Assembly (NCBI GenBank): GCA_900313745.1
Contig: OMSM01000535.1
Coordinates: forward strand, 1 to 13,628
Length of the DNA stretch: 13,628 bases
DNA from: an uncultured Lachnospiraceae bacterium
Lineage (GTDB): Bacteria > Bacillota > Clostridia > Lachnospirales > Lachnospiraceae
Direction: 5' to 3'
A program made the position numbers and the translations under genes. Position 1 is the first letter of the stretch. The number at the start of each line of letters is the position of its first letter. Shown piece by piece: positions 1 to 7,801 of this stretch. The notes beneath the pieces are model-generated. The model saw only the letters and a program-made list of their open reading frames with translations. It searched no databases and was not told where the DNA came from.

Positions 1-665
1 CCGGTGAAATCATCCATGGTGATATCCGCCATGGATCTGATGACTTCCTCCTCGCCCCTGCTGTGCGCGTCGCGGATCGCGAGCACCGTCATTCCCGCGG
101 CCTTCCCCGCCCGCACCCCGTCGGCGAGGTCCTCCACCACAAGGCATTTCTCCGGGCTTATCCCAAGACGCCCTGCAGCGGACAGGTAGACCTCAGGATC
201 CGGCTTTCCGTTGATGATATCCTCTCCGGTCAGAATCACGTCAAAAAGATCCGCGATGCCGTTTGCCTTAAGCACCGTATCCGTCAGCAGAACCGAGTTG
301 CTGGTGCAAAGTCCCAGCGCGATGCCGTTCCTCACCGCGAAGTCCAGGAACTCCCCGCCTCCGGGCTTGATCCTTACTTCCTCCAGATATTTGCGGTACG
401 CCATCTCGTTCCAGTCCCGGATCATCACATCCACAGGATCGGTAATGCCGAACCTCTCCCTGAAATACAGCGCGGTCTCGGTGATGCTCTTGCCCCCGAG
501 ACAGGACTGGAGATCCTCCGGCATCGCAATGCCGAAACGGCCGAGATACTCGATGTCGATCTCCCGCCACATCCACATGGAGTCCACCAGGGAGCCGTCG
601 AGATCGAAAAGCACCGCACTGAAGCTGCCTTCCCTCAGTTGTTCCGCAAGCTCATAAGCCGTCAA
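1..665 (-). CDS. HAD-family hydrolase, beta-phosphoglucomutase-like (partial, runs off left edge)
   Basis: About 221 residues are visible. All four haloacid dehalogenase motifs are present: motif I FDLDGSLVDS with nucleophile D21 and acid D23, motif II around T121/S122 (CTSN), motif III lysine K154 in GKPDPEVY, and motif IV VVEDLADG with E178/D179. The region between motifs I and II fits the helical cap of the phosphoglucomutase/phosphatase subfamily. Such proteins hydrolyse or transfer phosphate on small metabolites in the cytosol; the substrate cannot be told. Motif I has Ser where Thr is usual (DxDGT), a mild change. The start is taken as TTG at 665, because GGAGG lies just upstream and no in-frame ATG occurs before motif I. 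The ORF is open to the edge, probably only a few residues from its end. It lies 26 bases beyond a hairpin terminator, with no promoter visible between, so it may depend on read-through. Confidence 0.9.
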   Translation of the reverse strand, partial: MTAYELAEQLREGSFSAVLFDLDGSLVDSMWMWREIDIEYLGRFGIAMPEDLQSCLGGKSITETALYFRERFGITDPVDVMIRDWNEMAYRKYLEEVRIKPGGGEFLDFAVRNGIALGLCTSNSVLLTDTVLKANGIADLFDVILTGEDIINGKPDPEVYLSAAGRLGISPEKCLVVEDLADGVRAGKAAGMTVLAIRDAHSRGEEEVIRSMADITMDDFT

Positions 666-690
666 AACTATCCCTCCGGCTCAGAAACAA

Positions 691-732
691 TCCGCCCTGT
701 ACAGCAGCTTTCGAGCTGTCGCACAGGGCGGA
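691..732 (-). terminator. Rho-independent terminator after the coaD cluster
   Basis: A 10-bp perfect outer stem pairs 691-700 with 723-732. An inner CAGCT/AGCTG stem closes a four-base loop. Read on the minus strand, the hairpin starts 27 bases after the stop of the coiled-coil gene and is followed by an imperfect U-tract (TTGTTTCT). No T-run follows on the plus strand, so the direction is minus. The broken U-tract suggests some read-through into the HAD gene. Confidence 0.75.
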
Positions 733-758
733 ATTCGTGAAAACTCAACTCGTCAAGA

Positions 759-1451
759 TCAGTGGCTGACTGTGTCCAGATTCAGCTCTCCTGTTCCAAT
801 CATCCCGGTATGCTGGGAGACCGGCCCGGGACCTTCCTCGGGGATTCCCGACTCGGTCGCCTGGATGTCATCCGTCATGCCGAGGCTGTCCGTCATCTGG
901 GCAGGTTCCTCCGGCGGGAAGAGCTCCCTGCGGTTGCTCTGGATAGTGCTGACGAAATTCTGCAGGTTGTTCGCGTACTCGGAGAAAATCATGTTCGCGT
1001 TGTCCTGGGCCTGCATGGTCGCCGCCTCGATCTCCGCGAGCATGCGGTCCATGTACTGCACGGCCATCTGCCGGTAGTTCTGGGCATCCGCAACGGCGTT
1101 GTTCTCGATATCCTGGGCCTGCTGGGATGCGGTGCGCAGAATCTCGTTTGCATGCGCGTAAGCCTGCTGCATGATCTCCTGCTCATTGATCATCTGGTTG
1201 GTCTGAGCAGTGGTCTCGTCCACCAGGGCCTGCGCCTTCTTCTTCGCGTCGCCGAGGATGCGTTCCCTCTCGGTGACCACTCTGCGGTACAGAGCCACTT
1301 CCTCGGGCATGCTGCTCTTTAAGTCCTCCAGCATTCCGATGATCACTTCCTTGTCGACCGCAACCTTTGTCGAAGAGAAGGTGATATACTTGCACTCCTC
1401 AATATACTGCTCGATTTCCGAGATCTGCTGCTCGATTTTATTTGCTGCCAT
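759..1451 (-). CDS. Coiled-coil protein of unknown function (DivIVA-like / V-ATPase subunit H-like helices)
   Basis: This 230-residue protein has no signal peptide and no membrane segment. Residues about 1-45 are a short helical head (EQQISEIEQYIEECKY, then STKVAVDKEVIIGMLEDLKSSMPEE). Residues about 50-175 are a long charged, Ala/Gln/Glu-rich helix typical of a coiled coil. The last ~45 residues are acidic, rich in Pro, Gly and Thr, and look disordered. Similar proteins beside coaD in Lachnospiraceae have been labelled 'ATPase' or 'H+-ATPase subunit H' on coiled-coil resemblance; from memory, that placement recurs. No Walker A or other nucleotide-binding motif is visible, so an ATPase label is not supported here. 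The overall shape resembles DivIVA/GpsB-type scaffolds, which is only an analogy. The ATG at 1451 follows an AAGGGG-type ribosome site. It is the last gene of the degV-to-coaD run. Confidence 0.85.
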   Translation of the reverse strand: MAANKIEQQISEIEQYIEECKYITFSSTKVAVDKEVIIGMLEDLKSSMPEEVALYRRVVTERERILGDAKKKAQALVDETTAQTNQMINEQEIMQQAYAHANEILRTASQQAQDIENNAVADAQNYRQMAVQYMDRMLAEIEAATMQAQDNANMIFSEYANNLQNFVSTIQSNRRELFPPEEPAQMTDSLGMTDDIQATESGIPEEGPGPVSQHTGMIGTGELNLDTVSH

Positions 1452-1514
1452 AGCCGCCCCTTATCTGCGTTCCGGACACAGTTTTGCGGTTTTCCGCTCC
1501 CCCTGGGGGACTCT

Positions 1515-2015
1515 TCAGTCCTGAGTCCGGTACTTATCCTTAAACTTTTCGTGCATCATTGCCTCAATCACCGGCGGGACGCACATGGAGACATCTCCGC
1601 CGAACGACGCGATCTCCCGCACGCTCGAGGAGCTGAGATAGGCATATTCCAGGCTTGTCGTGAGGAATATACTGTCCAGCTGTCCCTGGGAAAGGAGCCG
1701 GTTGGTCTGCGCGATCTGAAGCTCGTACTCAAAGTCCGTCACCGCGCGCAGTCCGCGGATTGCGACATGAATTCCCTTTTCCTTGGCATAATCCACCAGG
1801 AGCCCGCTGAACGAATCAACCTCGACATTAGGGATCTCCCTGGTGACATCTTTTAACATATTAACACGTTCATCTACGGAAAACAACGGCGTCTTGGCCT
1901 TGTTGTCAAGCACGCTGACAATCAGGACGTCGAACATTTCCGCCGCGCGTCGTATGATATCGATGTGCCCGTAAGTCACCGGATCAAAGCTCCCCGGATA
2001 GATTGCGGCCTTCAT
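1515..2015 (-). CDS. coaD: Phosphopantetheine adenylyltransferase
   Basis: CoaD transfers the AMP moiety of ATP to 4'-phosphopantetheine, giving dephospho-CoA, the penultimate step of coenzyme A synthesis. The product is 166 residues, close to the family's usual ~160. It opens with the nucleotidyltransferase signature YPGSFDPVTYGH (residues 6-17; the TxGH motif binds ATP phosphates). It also carries RGLR at 87-90, followed by TDFEYELQIAQTNR, and the C-terminal SSSSVRE at 128-134, both characteristic of CoaD. An ATG at 2063 would add 16 residues that overlap rsmD. The ATG at 2015 is preferred because GGGAGG lies a few bases upstream and the known N-terminal motif begins there. It follows rsmD with one base between stop and start (TGA-A-ATG), so translation is probably coupled. 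Confidence 0.97.
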   Translation of the reverse strand: MKAAIYPGSFDPVTYGHIDIIRRAAEMFDVLIVSVLDNKAKTPLFSVDERVNMLKDVTREIPNVEVDSFSGLLVDYAKEKGIHVAIRGLRAVTDFEYELQIAQTNRLLSQGQLDSIFLTTSLEYAYLSSSSVREIASFGGDVSMCVPPVIEAMMHEKFKDKYRTQD

Positions 2016-2016
2016 T

Positions 2017-2589
2017 TCATTCCTCCCTGAAAGAGCTTTGATCCGCTCTTCGGATAAATACATGTTTCTGTGTCTTGTAGCGCTTCTCCCTTGTGACGGC
2101 GAATCCCAGCTCCTCTGTGTACCCGAAATCCGTCTCCAGTGCTGCCTCCACGATGATCATCGTGTCCTCCGTCACCCAGGGCATCCTGGAGAGCTCCTCC
2201 AGGGTTCTCCTCTGGACCGGCGACGCGTAAGGCGGATCGAGGAACACGATATCCACCTTCTTCTCGTGGATTGCCCGCAGGGCGGAGAGCACGTCCTGCT
2301 TAAGCACCACGGAGCGGTCCTCGAACTTCGTCTTGTGGATATTCTCCTGAATGCATTTTACCGCGGACTGGCTGTTCTCCACGAAGTACGCCCGCACCGC
2401 GCCGCGGCTTAATGCCTCGATTCCTATCCCTCCGCTCCCGGCGCAAAGATCGGCGAACACACAGCCCGGGACATCCATCTGGATGATGTTGAAGAGCGTC
2501 TCCTTGATCCTGTCCTGTGTCGGGCGGCAGTCCAGTCCCTCGGGGGCAACCAGCGGGAGCCGCCTCGCTGTTCCTGCGATTACTCTCAT
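2017..2589 (-). CDS. rsmD: 16S rRNA (guanine(966)-N2)-methyltransferase
   Basis: RsmD methylates the N2 of G966 (E. coli numbering) of 16S rRNA in the small-subunit head, using S-adenosylmethionine. The 190-residue product has the RsmD N-terminus MRVIAGTARR, the RPTxDRIKETLFN segment at 22-34, and the SAM-binding motif I DLCAGSGGIGIEALSRG at 47-63. The catalytic DPPY of N2-guanine/amino-methyltransferases is at 118-121. Its ATG overlaps the parC stop by four bases (ATGA), and its own stop sits one base from the coaD start. The rsmD-coaD pairing is widespread in Bacillota. Fit to the family is complete, with nothing odd apart from the parC gene immediately upstream. Confidence 0.96.
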   Translation of the reverse strand: MRVIAGTARRLPLVAPEGLDCRPTQDRIKETLFNIIQMDVPGCVFADLCAGSGGIGIEALSRGAVRAYFVENSQSAVKCIQENIHKTKFEDRSVVLKQDVLSALRAIHEKKVDIVFLDPPYASPVQRRTLEELSRMPWVTEDTMIIVEAALETDFGYTEELGFAVTREKRYKTQKHVFIRRADQSSFREE

Positions 2590-4826
2590 CTCTGCTTCGT
2601 TCCTTTACCGTCTCTGTTGGCAAGTTTAAGGTGTCCGAGGGACAATGGCCTGTCCCTCCAGGTTATGGTCGGGCTGTCCAGCGCCGTCGCATAATACACA
2701 GCCTCCAGCTCGTCACCGGCATCCAGCTTCATTCCGCGGACGCCGACCGCGCCCTTCTTCTTCTCCGGGATCTGCTCCACAGGGAACTTTAAGAACATTC
2801 CTTTCTTCGACTGCAGGATAACATTGACCTGGTCCGTGAGAACCGCGACACTCAGCACGGTGTCGCCCTCACCGAGCGCGGTGGCGGCGACAGTGCGCCT
2901 GGAGACGTCAAACTCTCCTCCGTCCACTACCTTCATCATCGCATTCCTTGTGACAAAGATCAGTCTGTAGAGATTAAGCTCCGACTGGCTCGCCGCGAAA
3001 ACAATGCTTTCCTTCGAGGAAACAAAGTTGGAGACATTGTCCACAGGGACGCCCTTGTCCCTGAGTTTCCCGCTCGGGAGGTCGCTCACCCTTATGGTGT
3101 GCAGCAGGCCTTCCTCCGTGAAAAGACAGACCCTTCCCGTGTTCTTGACGCGAAGGACAAAGCGCTGCTCCGCGTATATCGCCTCCTGGTTGCGCTCGAA
3201 CGTCCCGGTATCCACCACCCTGGCATAGCCGAAGCGGTCCATAAGGAAGATAACCTCCTCCTCGGCAACCTCCCTGGGCTTCACCACGACCTCCTCCGCC
3301 TGCACGATCTCCGTGCGGCGGGGCACCGCGTATTTCTTCCTGATATCCTTAAGCTCCTTTACGATCACGCGCGTCATGGACTCGCGCTGCTCCAGGATAT
3401 CCTCGTAGTAATAGATGTTGGCGACAGTCTCCTCATGCTCCTTGATAAGCGCCTGGAGTTCCAGTCCGCTCAGCTTGTACAGGCGCATGTCCAGAATCGC
3501 GTCCGCCTGAGCCTCAGTGAAGAGCAGCTGCGCCGCCATCACGGCAGATTCTCTGGAGCGGAAGCGGATTCCCTCCGTATTTCCGTTGACCAGGCAGTCC
3601 TTGGACATCGCCCGGTCCTTCGACCCCCGGATAATCTCGATCACCAGGTCGATCACGTTGCAGGCCTTGATAAGGCCCTCCTGTATCTCCCTGCGCTTCT
3701 GTTCCCGGGAGAGCAGGTTCGTGAACTTGCGCCTGGCCAGCTCATACTGGAAATCGGCGGAACAGGCAATGGCGGACTTTAAGTCCAGCGTCTCCGGCCT
3801 TCCGTCCCGGATGGCCAGCATGTTCACGCCGAAGGTATCCTCCAGCCGGGTCTTCTTGTAAAGCAGGTTCCGGAAATTCTCGGCGTCCGCGTCCTTCTTA
3901 AGCTCAATGACGATGCGGATGCCCTCTTTTGAGGACTGGTTGGTGATATCTACGATATCATTGGTAAGTTTTGACTCGGAGAGCGCCGCAACATCCGAGA
4001 GGAACTTGCCAATGCCCGCGCCGATCATCGTGTAGGGGATTTCGGTGATGACCACGTTCTTATGGCCTCCCTTTCCCTTCTCGATCTCCACGCGCCCGCG
4101 TATGCGGATCTTTCCGGTTCCCGTGGCGTAGACTGCGGGAAGCTCGTCCGCGTTGACGACTATGCCTCCGGTGGGGAAATCCGGTCCCTTGACATACCGC
4201 ATAAGGTCCCTGACGGAGATCTCCGGGTCATCCAGATAGGCAATCTCGGCGTCGATGATCTCCCCAAGGTTATGGGGAGGCGTCGCCGTCGCCATGCCGA
4301 CGGCGATGCCCTCGGAGCCGTTAATGAGGAAGTTCGGCACCTTGACCGGCAGCACCGACGGCTCCTTCTCCGTCTCGTCGAAATTCGGGACGAAGTCCAC
4401 CACGTCCTTGTCGAGGTCGGCAAGAAAAGCGTCCTCTGTGAACGGGGCGAGCCTTGCCTCAGTGTAGCGCATCGCGGCGGCGCCGTCGCCCTCTATATTG
4501 CCGAAGTTGCCGTGCCCGTCCACCAGCGGAAGGCTCTTCTTGAAGTCCTGGGCCATCACCACGAGGCAGTCGTAGATCGAGCTGTCGCCGTGGGGATGAT
4601 ATTTACCCATGGTGTCTCCGACGATCCTGGCGCTCTTGCGGTACGGGCGGTCCGACCGGATGCCCAGCTCGCTCATGTCGTAGAGTGTGCGGCGCTGAAC
4701 TGGCTTAAGCCCGTCTCTCGCGTCCGGCAGGGCCCTGGAGACGATGACGCTCATCGCATAGTCGATGTAGGACTTCTGCATGAGGTCGGAATATTCTGTT
4801 CGGATGATACGTTCTAATTCAGGCAT
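2586..4826 (-). CDS. parC: Type IIA DNA topoisomerase subunit A (ParC-like)
   Basis: This is the DNA-cleaving subunit of a type II topoisomerase. The 746-residue protein has the GyrA/ParC start (SYIDYAMSVIVSRALPDARDGLKPVQRR, about 19-46), helix KYHPHGDSSIYD at 75-86, and catalytic Tyr121 in AAAMRYTEARLAP. In the quinolone-determining region Ser82 and Asp86 occupy the positions of E. coli GyrA Ser83 and Asp87, so the usual resistance substitutions are absent. From about residue 500 there are beta-pinwheel blades ending in KKKGAVGVRGMKL (about 688-701). No GyrA box (QRRGGKG-like) is visible, and the protein is shorter than the usual 800-850 of GyrA. Both points favour a ParC-type decatenase over gyrase, but the name rests on absence of a motif. 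It starts 66 bases after parE with a weak AAAGAGAAG ribosome site and overlaps rsmD by four bases. Confidence 0.93.
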   Translation of the reverse strand: MPELERIIRTEYSDLMQKSYIDYAMSVIVSRALPDARDGLKPVQRRTLYDMSELGIRSDRPYRKSARIVGDTMGKYHPHGDSSIYDCLVVMAQDFKKSLPLVDGHGNFGNIEGDGAAAMRYTEARLAPFTEDAFLADLDKDVVDFVPNFDETEKEPSVLPVKVPNFLINGSEGIAVGMATATPPHNLGEIIDAEIAYLDDPEISVRDLMRYVKGPDFPTGGIVVNADELPAVYATGTGKIRIRGRVEIEKGKGGHKNVVITEIPYTMIGAGIGKFLSDVAALSESKLTNDIVDITNQSSKEGIRIVIELKKDADAENFRNLLYKKTRLEDTFGVNMLAIRDGRPETLDLKSAIACSADFQYELARRKFTNLLSREQKRREIQEGLIKACNVIDLVIEIIRGSKDRAMSKDCLVNGNTEGIRFRSRESAVMAAQLLFTEAQADAILDMRLYKLSGLELQALIKEHEETVANIYYYEDILEQRESMTRVIVKELKDIRKKYAVPRRTEIVQAEEVVVKPREVAEEEVIFLMDRFGYARVVDTGTFERNQEAIYAEQRFVLRVKNTGRVCLFTEEGLLHTIRVSDLPSGKLRDKGVPVDNVSNFVSSKESIVFAASQSELNLYRLIFVTRNAMMKVVDGGEFDVSRRTVAATALGEGDTVLSVAVLTDQVNVILQSKKGMFLKFPVEQIPEKKKGAVGVRGMKLDAGDELEAVYYATALDSPTITWRDRPLSLGHLKLANRDGKGTKQR

Positions 4827-4892
4827 TTCTTCTCTTTATCCGCTTTGTCCGTTTCCACCTGCATTTCACTGAACGCGGAAAACTTTCCTGCA

Positions 4893-6827
4893 TCAGGAAT
4901 CAATCTCCGCGTCCGTTGCGTGAGCATGGATAAACTCCTTGCGGGGCGGGACGTCGGATCCCATGAGCAGCTCCGTCATCGCGGAGGCCTGCCTTGCATC
5001 GTCTATCGTCACCTGCTTCATCACGCGCCGCTCCGGATCAAGCGTCGTCTCCCAGAGCTGCTCCGCATCCATCTCGCCGAGACCCTTGTAGCGCTGAAGC
5101 GTAAAGCCTCCCTTGTGCGTCCTGCGGTACTTCTCCAGCGCGTAATCGTCGTAGAGGTACTGCTCCTTGTCCTTCCCCCTCTGGGGCATGACCTTATAGA
5201 GCGGGGGCATTGCGACGTACACATGGCCTTCGTAGATCAGGTCCGGCATGAAGCGGTAGAAAAGGGTAAGCAGCAGCGTCGAGATATGGGCACCGTCCAC
5301 ATCCGCGTCCGCCATGATCACGATTTTATCGTAACGGAGCTTGCTGATGTCGAAGTCATTGCCGTACCCCTCGGAGAAGCCGCAGCCGAAGGCGTTGATC
5401 ATGGTCTTGATCTCGGCATTCGCAAGAATTTTATCGATGCTTGCCTTCTCGACATTGAGGATCTTGCCGCGGATCGGCAGAATTGCCTGGTACATGCGGT
5501 CGCGGGCGGTCTTCGCCGAACCTCCTGCGGAGTCGCCCTCCACGATGAAGATCTCGCACTTTGAGGCGTCCTTCGACTCACAGTTGGCAAGCTTTCCGTT
5601 GGAATCGAACGAAAACTTCTGCTTCGTCAGGAGATTCGTCTTCGCCTTCTCCTCGCTCTTCCGGATCTTCGCCGCCTTTTCCGCACAGCCGATGACGGCC
5701 TTTAAGGACTCCAGGTTGCGGTCGAAATAGTGGACGATCTCCTCCCCGGTCACCTTGGCCACCACCCTTGCGGCGTCCTGGTTGTCGAGTTTTGTCTTCG
5801 TCTGTCCCTCAAACCTCGGATCCGGGTGTTTGATCGAGATGACCGCCGTCATTCCGTTCCGCACGTCGGTCCCGGTAAAGTTGGCGTCCTTGTCCTTGAG
5901 AATGCCGAGCTGCCTCGCGTAGTTGTTGATTACCTGAGTAAACACGGCCTTGAAGCCGGTGAGGTGGGATCCTCCCTCGGCGTTGTAGATGTCGTTGCAG
6001 AAGCCAAGTACTTCCTCGTGAAATTCGTTGATGTACTGGAGCGCTACCTCAACCTGGATGTTTTCGCTCTCTCCGGAGAAGTAAATCACCTCCGAGACCG
6101 GCTCGTTGGTGCCGTTGAGCTCCCGGACGAAGCCGACGATGCCCTCCGGCTCGTGGAATACTATCTCCTCCGCGCTCTCCGGCCGCCTGTCGGCATACAT
6201 GATCGTGAGCTTCGGATTAAGATACGCCGTCTCATGGAGATGGCTCTTTAAGTCGTCCTCCTTGAAACGGGTCTTCTCGAAAATCTCCGGATCCGGGGTG
6301 AAATTGATCACCGTTCCTGTCTTCTTCGTGTTTCCGACTACAGGAAGAAGCCCGTTTACGAGCTCCTGTACCGGCTCTCCCCGGCTGAAGCGGTCCTCGT
6401 GGATCTTTCCGCCGCTGTGCACCCTTACCGTCATCTGCGACGACAGGGCATTGACGACGGAAGAACCGACCCCGTGAAGTCCGCCGCTGGTTTTATACGC
6501 GTTATTGTCAAATTTGCCGCCGGCATGAAGCGTAGTCAGGACTACTCTCTCGGCACTGACTCCCTTTTCATGCATTCCCACGGGAATGCCCCGCCCGTTG
6601 TCCTCCACGGTGCAGGAGCCGTCCGCCTCCAGCGTGACATGAATCGTGTCACAGACCCCGGCGAGATGCTCGTCCACGGCGTTGTCCACGATTTCGTAAA
6701 TCAGATGATTAAGACCCCGGGAAGATGTGGAACCGATGTACATTCCCGGCCGCATGCGAACCGCCTCGAGTCCCTCAAGTACCCGGATGCTCGAGGCATT
6801 GTAACTGTTCTCTGTAGCTTTTGCCAA
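4893..6827 (-). CDS. parE: Type IIA DNA topoisomerase subunit B (ParE-like), TTG start
   Basis: This is the ATPase/TOPRIM subunit that partners the ParC-like protein. With a TTG start the product is 644 residues, the normal length for ParE or Gram-positive GyrB. GHKL ATPase motifs: EIVDNAVDEHLAG with general base Glu45 and Asn49, DNGRGIP at 76-82, and GGLHGVGSSVVNALS at 115-129. TOPRIM motifs: VEGDSAGGSAK at 429-439 with Glu430, and DADVDGAHI at 507-515. The C-terminal YKGLGEM is at 580-586. The frame stays open upstream to a GTG at 7103, but that stretch overlaps degV and is unrelated to the family. TTG at 6827 is chosen because AGAGGA lies 7 bases upstream and MAKATENSYNASSIRVLEGLEAVRMRPGMYIG-type sequence starts there. 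The ParE versus GyrB naming follows the ParC partner. A possible RNA switch covers the start. Confidence 0.93.
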   Translation of the reverse strand: MAKATENSYNASSIRVLEGLEAVRMRPGMYIGSTSSRGLNHLIYEIVDNAVDEHLAGVCDTIHVTLEADGSCTVEDNGRGIPVGMHEKGVSAERVVLTTLHAGGKFDNNAYKTSGGLHGVGSSVVNALSSQMTVRVHSGGKIHEDRFSRGEPVQELVNGLLPVVGNTKKTGTVINFTPDPEIFEKTRFKEDDLKSHLHETAYLNPKLTIMYADRRPESAEEIVFHEPEGIVGFVRELNGTNEPVSEVIYFSGESENIQVEVALQYINEFHEEVLGFCNDIYNAEGGSHLTGFKAVFTQVINNYARQLGILKDKDANFTGTDVRNGMTAVISIKHPDPRFEGQTKTKLDNQDAARVVAKVTGEEIVHYFDRNLESLKAVIGCAEKAAKIRKSEEKAKTNLLTKQKFSFDSNGKLANCESKDASKCEIFIVEGDSAGGSAKTARDRMYQAILPIRGKILNVEKASIDKILANAEIKTMINAFGCGFSEGYGNDFDISKLRYDKIVIMADADVDGAHISTLLLTLFYRFMPDLIYEGHVYVAMPPLYKVMPQRGKDKEQYLYDDYALEKYRRTHKGGFTLQRYKGLGEMDAEQLWETTLDPERRVMKQVTIDDARQASAMTELLMGSDVPPRKEFIHAHATDAEIDS

Positions 6828-6872
6828 AACTAATTCCTCTCGCTGAGGCAAAACCGCTGATGCAGTTTTGCC
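6819..6872 (-). promoter_or_regulatory. Candidate RNA switch in the parE leader: two mutually exclusive hairpins
   Basis: Read on the minus strand, GGCAAAAC (6872-6865) is followed by its exact complement GTTTTGCC (6854-6847), and GGCAAAA recurs at 6825-6819 over the first parE codons. The middle copy can pair with the upstream copy (8 bp, 10-base loop) or with the start-codon copy (7 bp, 21-base loop). The second structure would hold the AGAGGA ribosome site (6840-6835) in its loop and the third base of the TTG start in its stem. The repeats are read directly from the sequence; the switching role is inference. Confidence 0.5.
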
Positions 6873-6877
6873 GGATG

Positions 6878-6900
6878 CGGTGCCCGGTGCGCAGGCACCG
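6878..6900 (-). other. Intergenic hairpin between degV and parE
   Basis: CGGTGCC at 6878-6884 is perfectly complementary to GGCACCG at 6894-6900, with a 9-base loop. Overlapping alternative pairings exist (GGTGC/GCACC, and CCCGGT at 6883-6888 with ACCGGG at 6908-6913). No U-tract follows, so this is not a convincing terminator. It may stabilise the degV 3' end or act with the parE leader hairpins just downstream. Confidence 0.5.
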
Positions 6901-6913
6901 CCGTCGTACCGGG

Positions 6914-7801
6914 TTACCTGCAGAGCTCGTCGTAATCCAGTTTCTTCGAGCAGGCGATCGCAAGGGCGCCGGGGCCGATATGGCAGCAGACGCTTAAGGA
7001 GAGCTGGTCGGGGATCACCGGAATTCCGGGGAAGGCTGCTTCGACCTCCTTCACCCAGACTGCCTGCTCCTCCGGAACGTTGGCGTGCACGGCATAGAGC
7101 CACACGCTGTCCGCGGAGAGACCGCCGTAGAGCTTCTCGATATCGTTCTTCATCGCGGTGATCATCGTGTTCTTGCCCTGGGCGACGGTGCGTGCCTTGG
7201 AGAACGCGTCAAGCCGCTCGCCCTTGATCTGAAGAACGGGCTTGATTCGCAGAAGGCTGCCGATCGCCGCGGCTGCGGGTGTGATCCTGCCTCCCCTCTT
7301 AAGGTACTTGAGGGTGTCCAGCATAATGTAGATACTGCTGTCAAACTTGACCTTCTCCAGAATCTCGCGGATGCGCGCCGCGCTCATTCCTCTCTTCGCA
7401 AGCTCGATGGCATCCAGAACGGATGCCTTCATCGTCACGGAAATGCGCTGGTTGTCCACCACCTGCACCTTTCCGTCGTAATCGTCGGAGAGCATCATCG
7501 CGCTCTGGCAGGAGCCGGAAAGCCCCGAGCTCATCGGGATGTAAACCACCTCGTCATAAGTTTTGAGTGCCTCGTCCCAGACCCTGAGCACATCCGTCGG
7601 AACAGGCTGACTGGTCACGATCTGGTCTTCGCCCTCAAGCTTTGCGAAAAACTCCTCTCTGGACAGATTAATTCCTTCATAATAAGTAGCGGTGTCCGTG
7701 CCGATCATAAACGGCATAGGCACCAGATAAATCCCAAGTTCCCGGGCTTCTTCACCGGTTATCATTGCGTTGCTGTCGGTTATAACTGCCGTCCTGGCCA
7801 T
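6914..7801 (-). CDS. DegV-family fatty-acid-binding protein (FakB-like)
   Basis: DegV proteins bind a fatty acid in a two-domain alpha/beta fold; in the FakAB system they present it to the kinase FakA for phosphorylation. The 295-residue product has the family landmarks: VITDSNA at 6-12 (usually DST/DSA), TSQPVP at 63-68, MSSGLSGSCQSA at 90-101, LKYLKRGGRI at 164-173, and HIGPGALAIAC at 274-284. ATG 7801 is preferred because GGAG lies 4 bases upstream and the family N-terminus begins there; a further in-frame ATG seven codons earlier has a poor ribosome site. A FakA-like gene lies upstream across recG, which supports a FakB role. Direct evidence of the bound lipid is not available from sequence. 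It has its own promoter and probably leads the parE-parC-rsmD-coaD run. Confidence 0.92.
   Translation of the reverse strand: MARTAVITDSNAMITGEEARELGIYLVPMPFMIGTDTATYYEGINLSREEFFAKLEGEDQIVTSQPVPTDVLRVWDEALKTYDEVVYIPMSSGLSGSCQSAMMLSDDYDGKVQVVDNQRISVTMKASVLDAIELAKRGMSAARIREILEKVKFDSSIYIMLDTLKYLKRGGRITPAAAAIGSLLRIKPVLQIKGERLDAFSKARTVAQGKNTMITAMKNDIEKLYGGLSADSVWLYAVHANVPEEQAVWVKEVEAAFPGIPVIPDQLSLSVCCHIGPGALAIACSKKLDYDELCR

Noticed and set aside
1486..1509. GCGG-TTTT-CCGC hairpin and CCCCC-T-GGGGG palindrome between coaD and the coiled-coil gene
   Set aside because: Stems are only 4-5 bp and no U-tract follows in either direction; too weak to call a terminator or switch.
6830..7103. 92-residue N-terminal extension of parE from a GTG at 7103
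   Set aside because: It overlaps the degV coding end, has basic low-similarity composition and no GyrB/ParE resemblance. A good ribosome site and family N-terminus fit TTG 6827.
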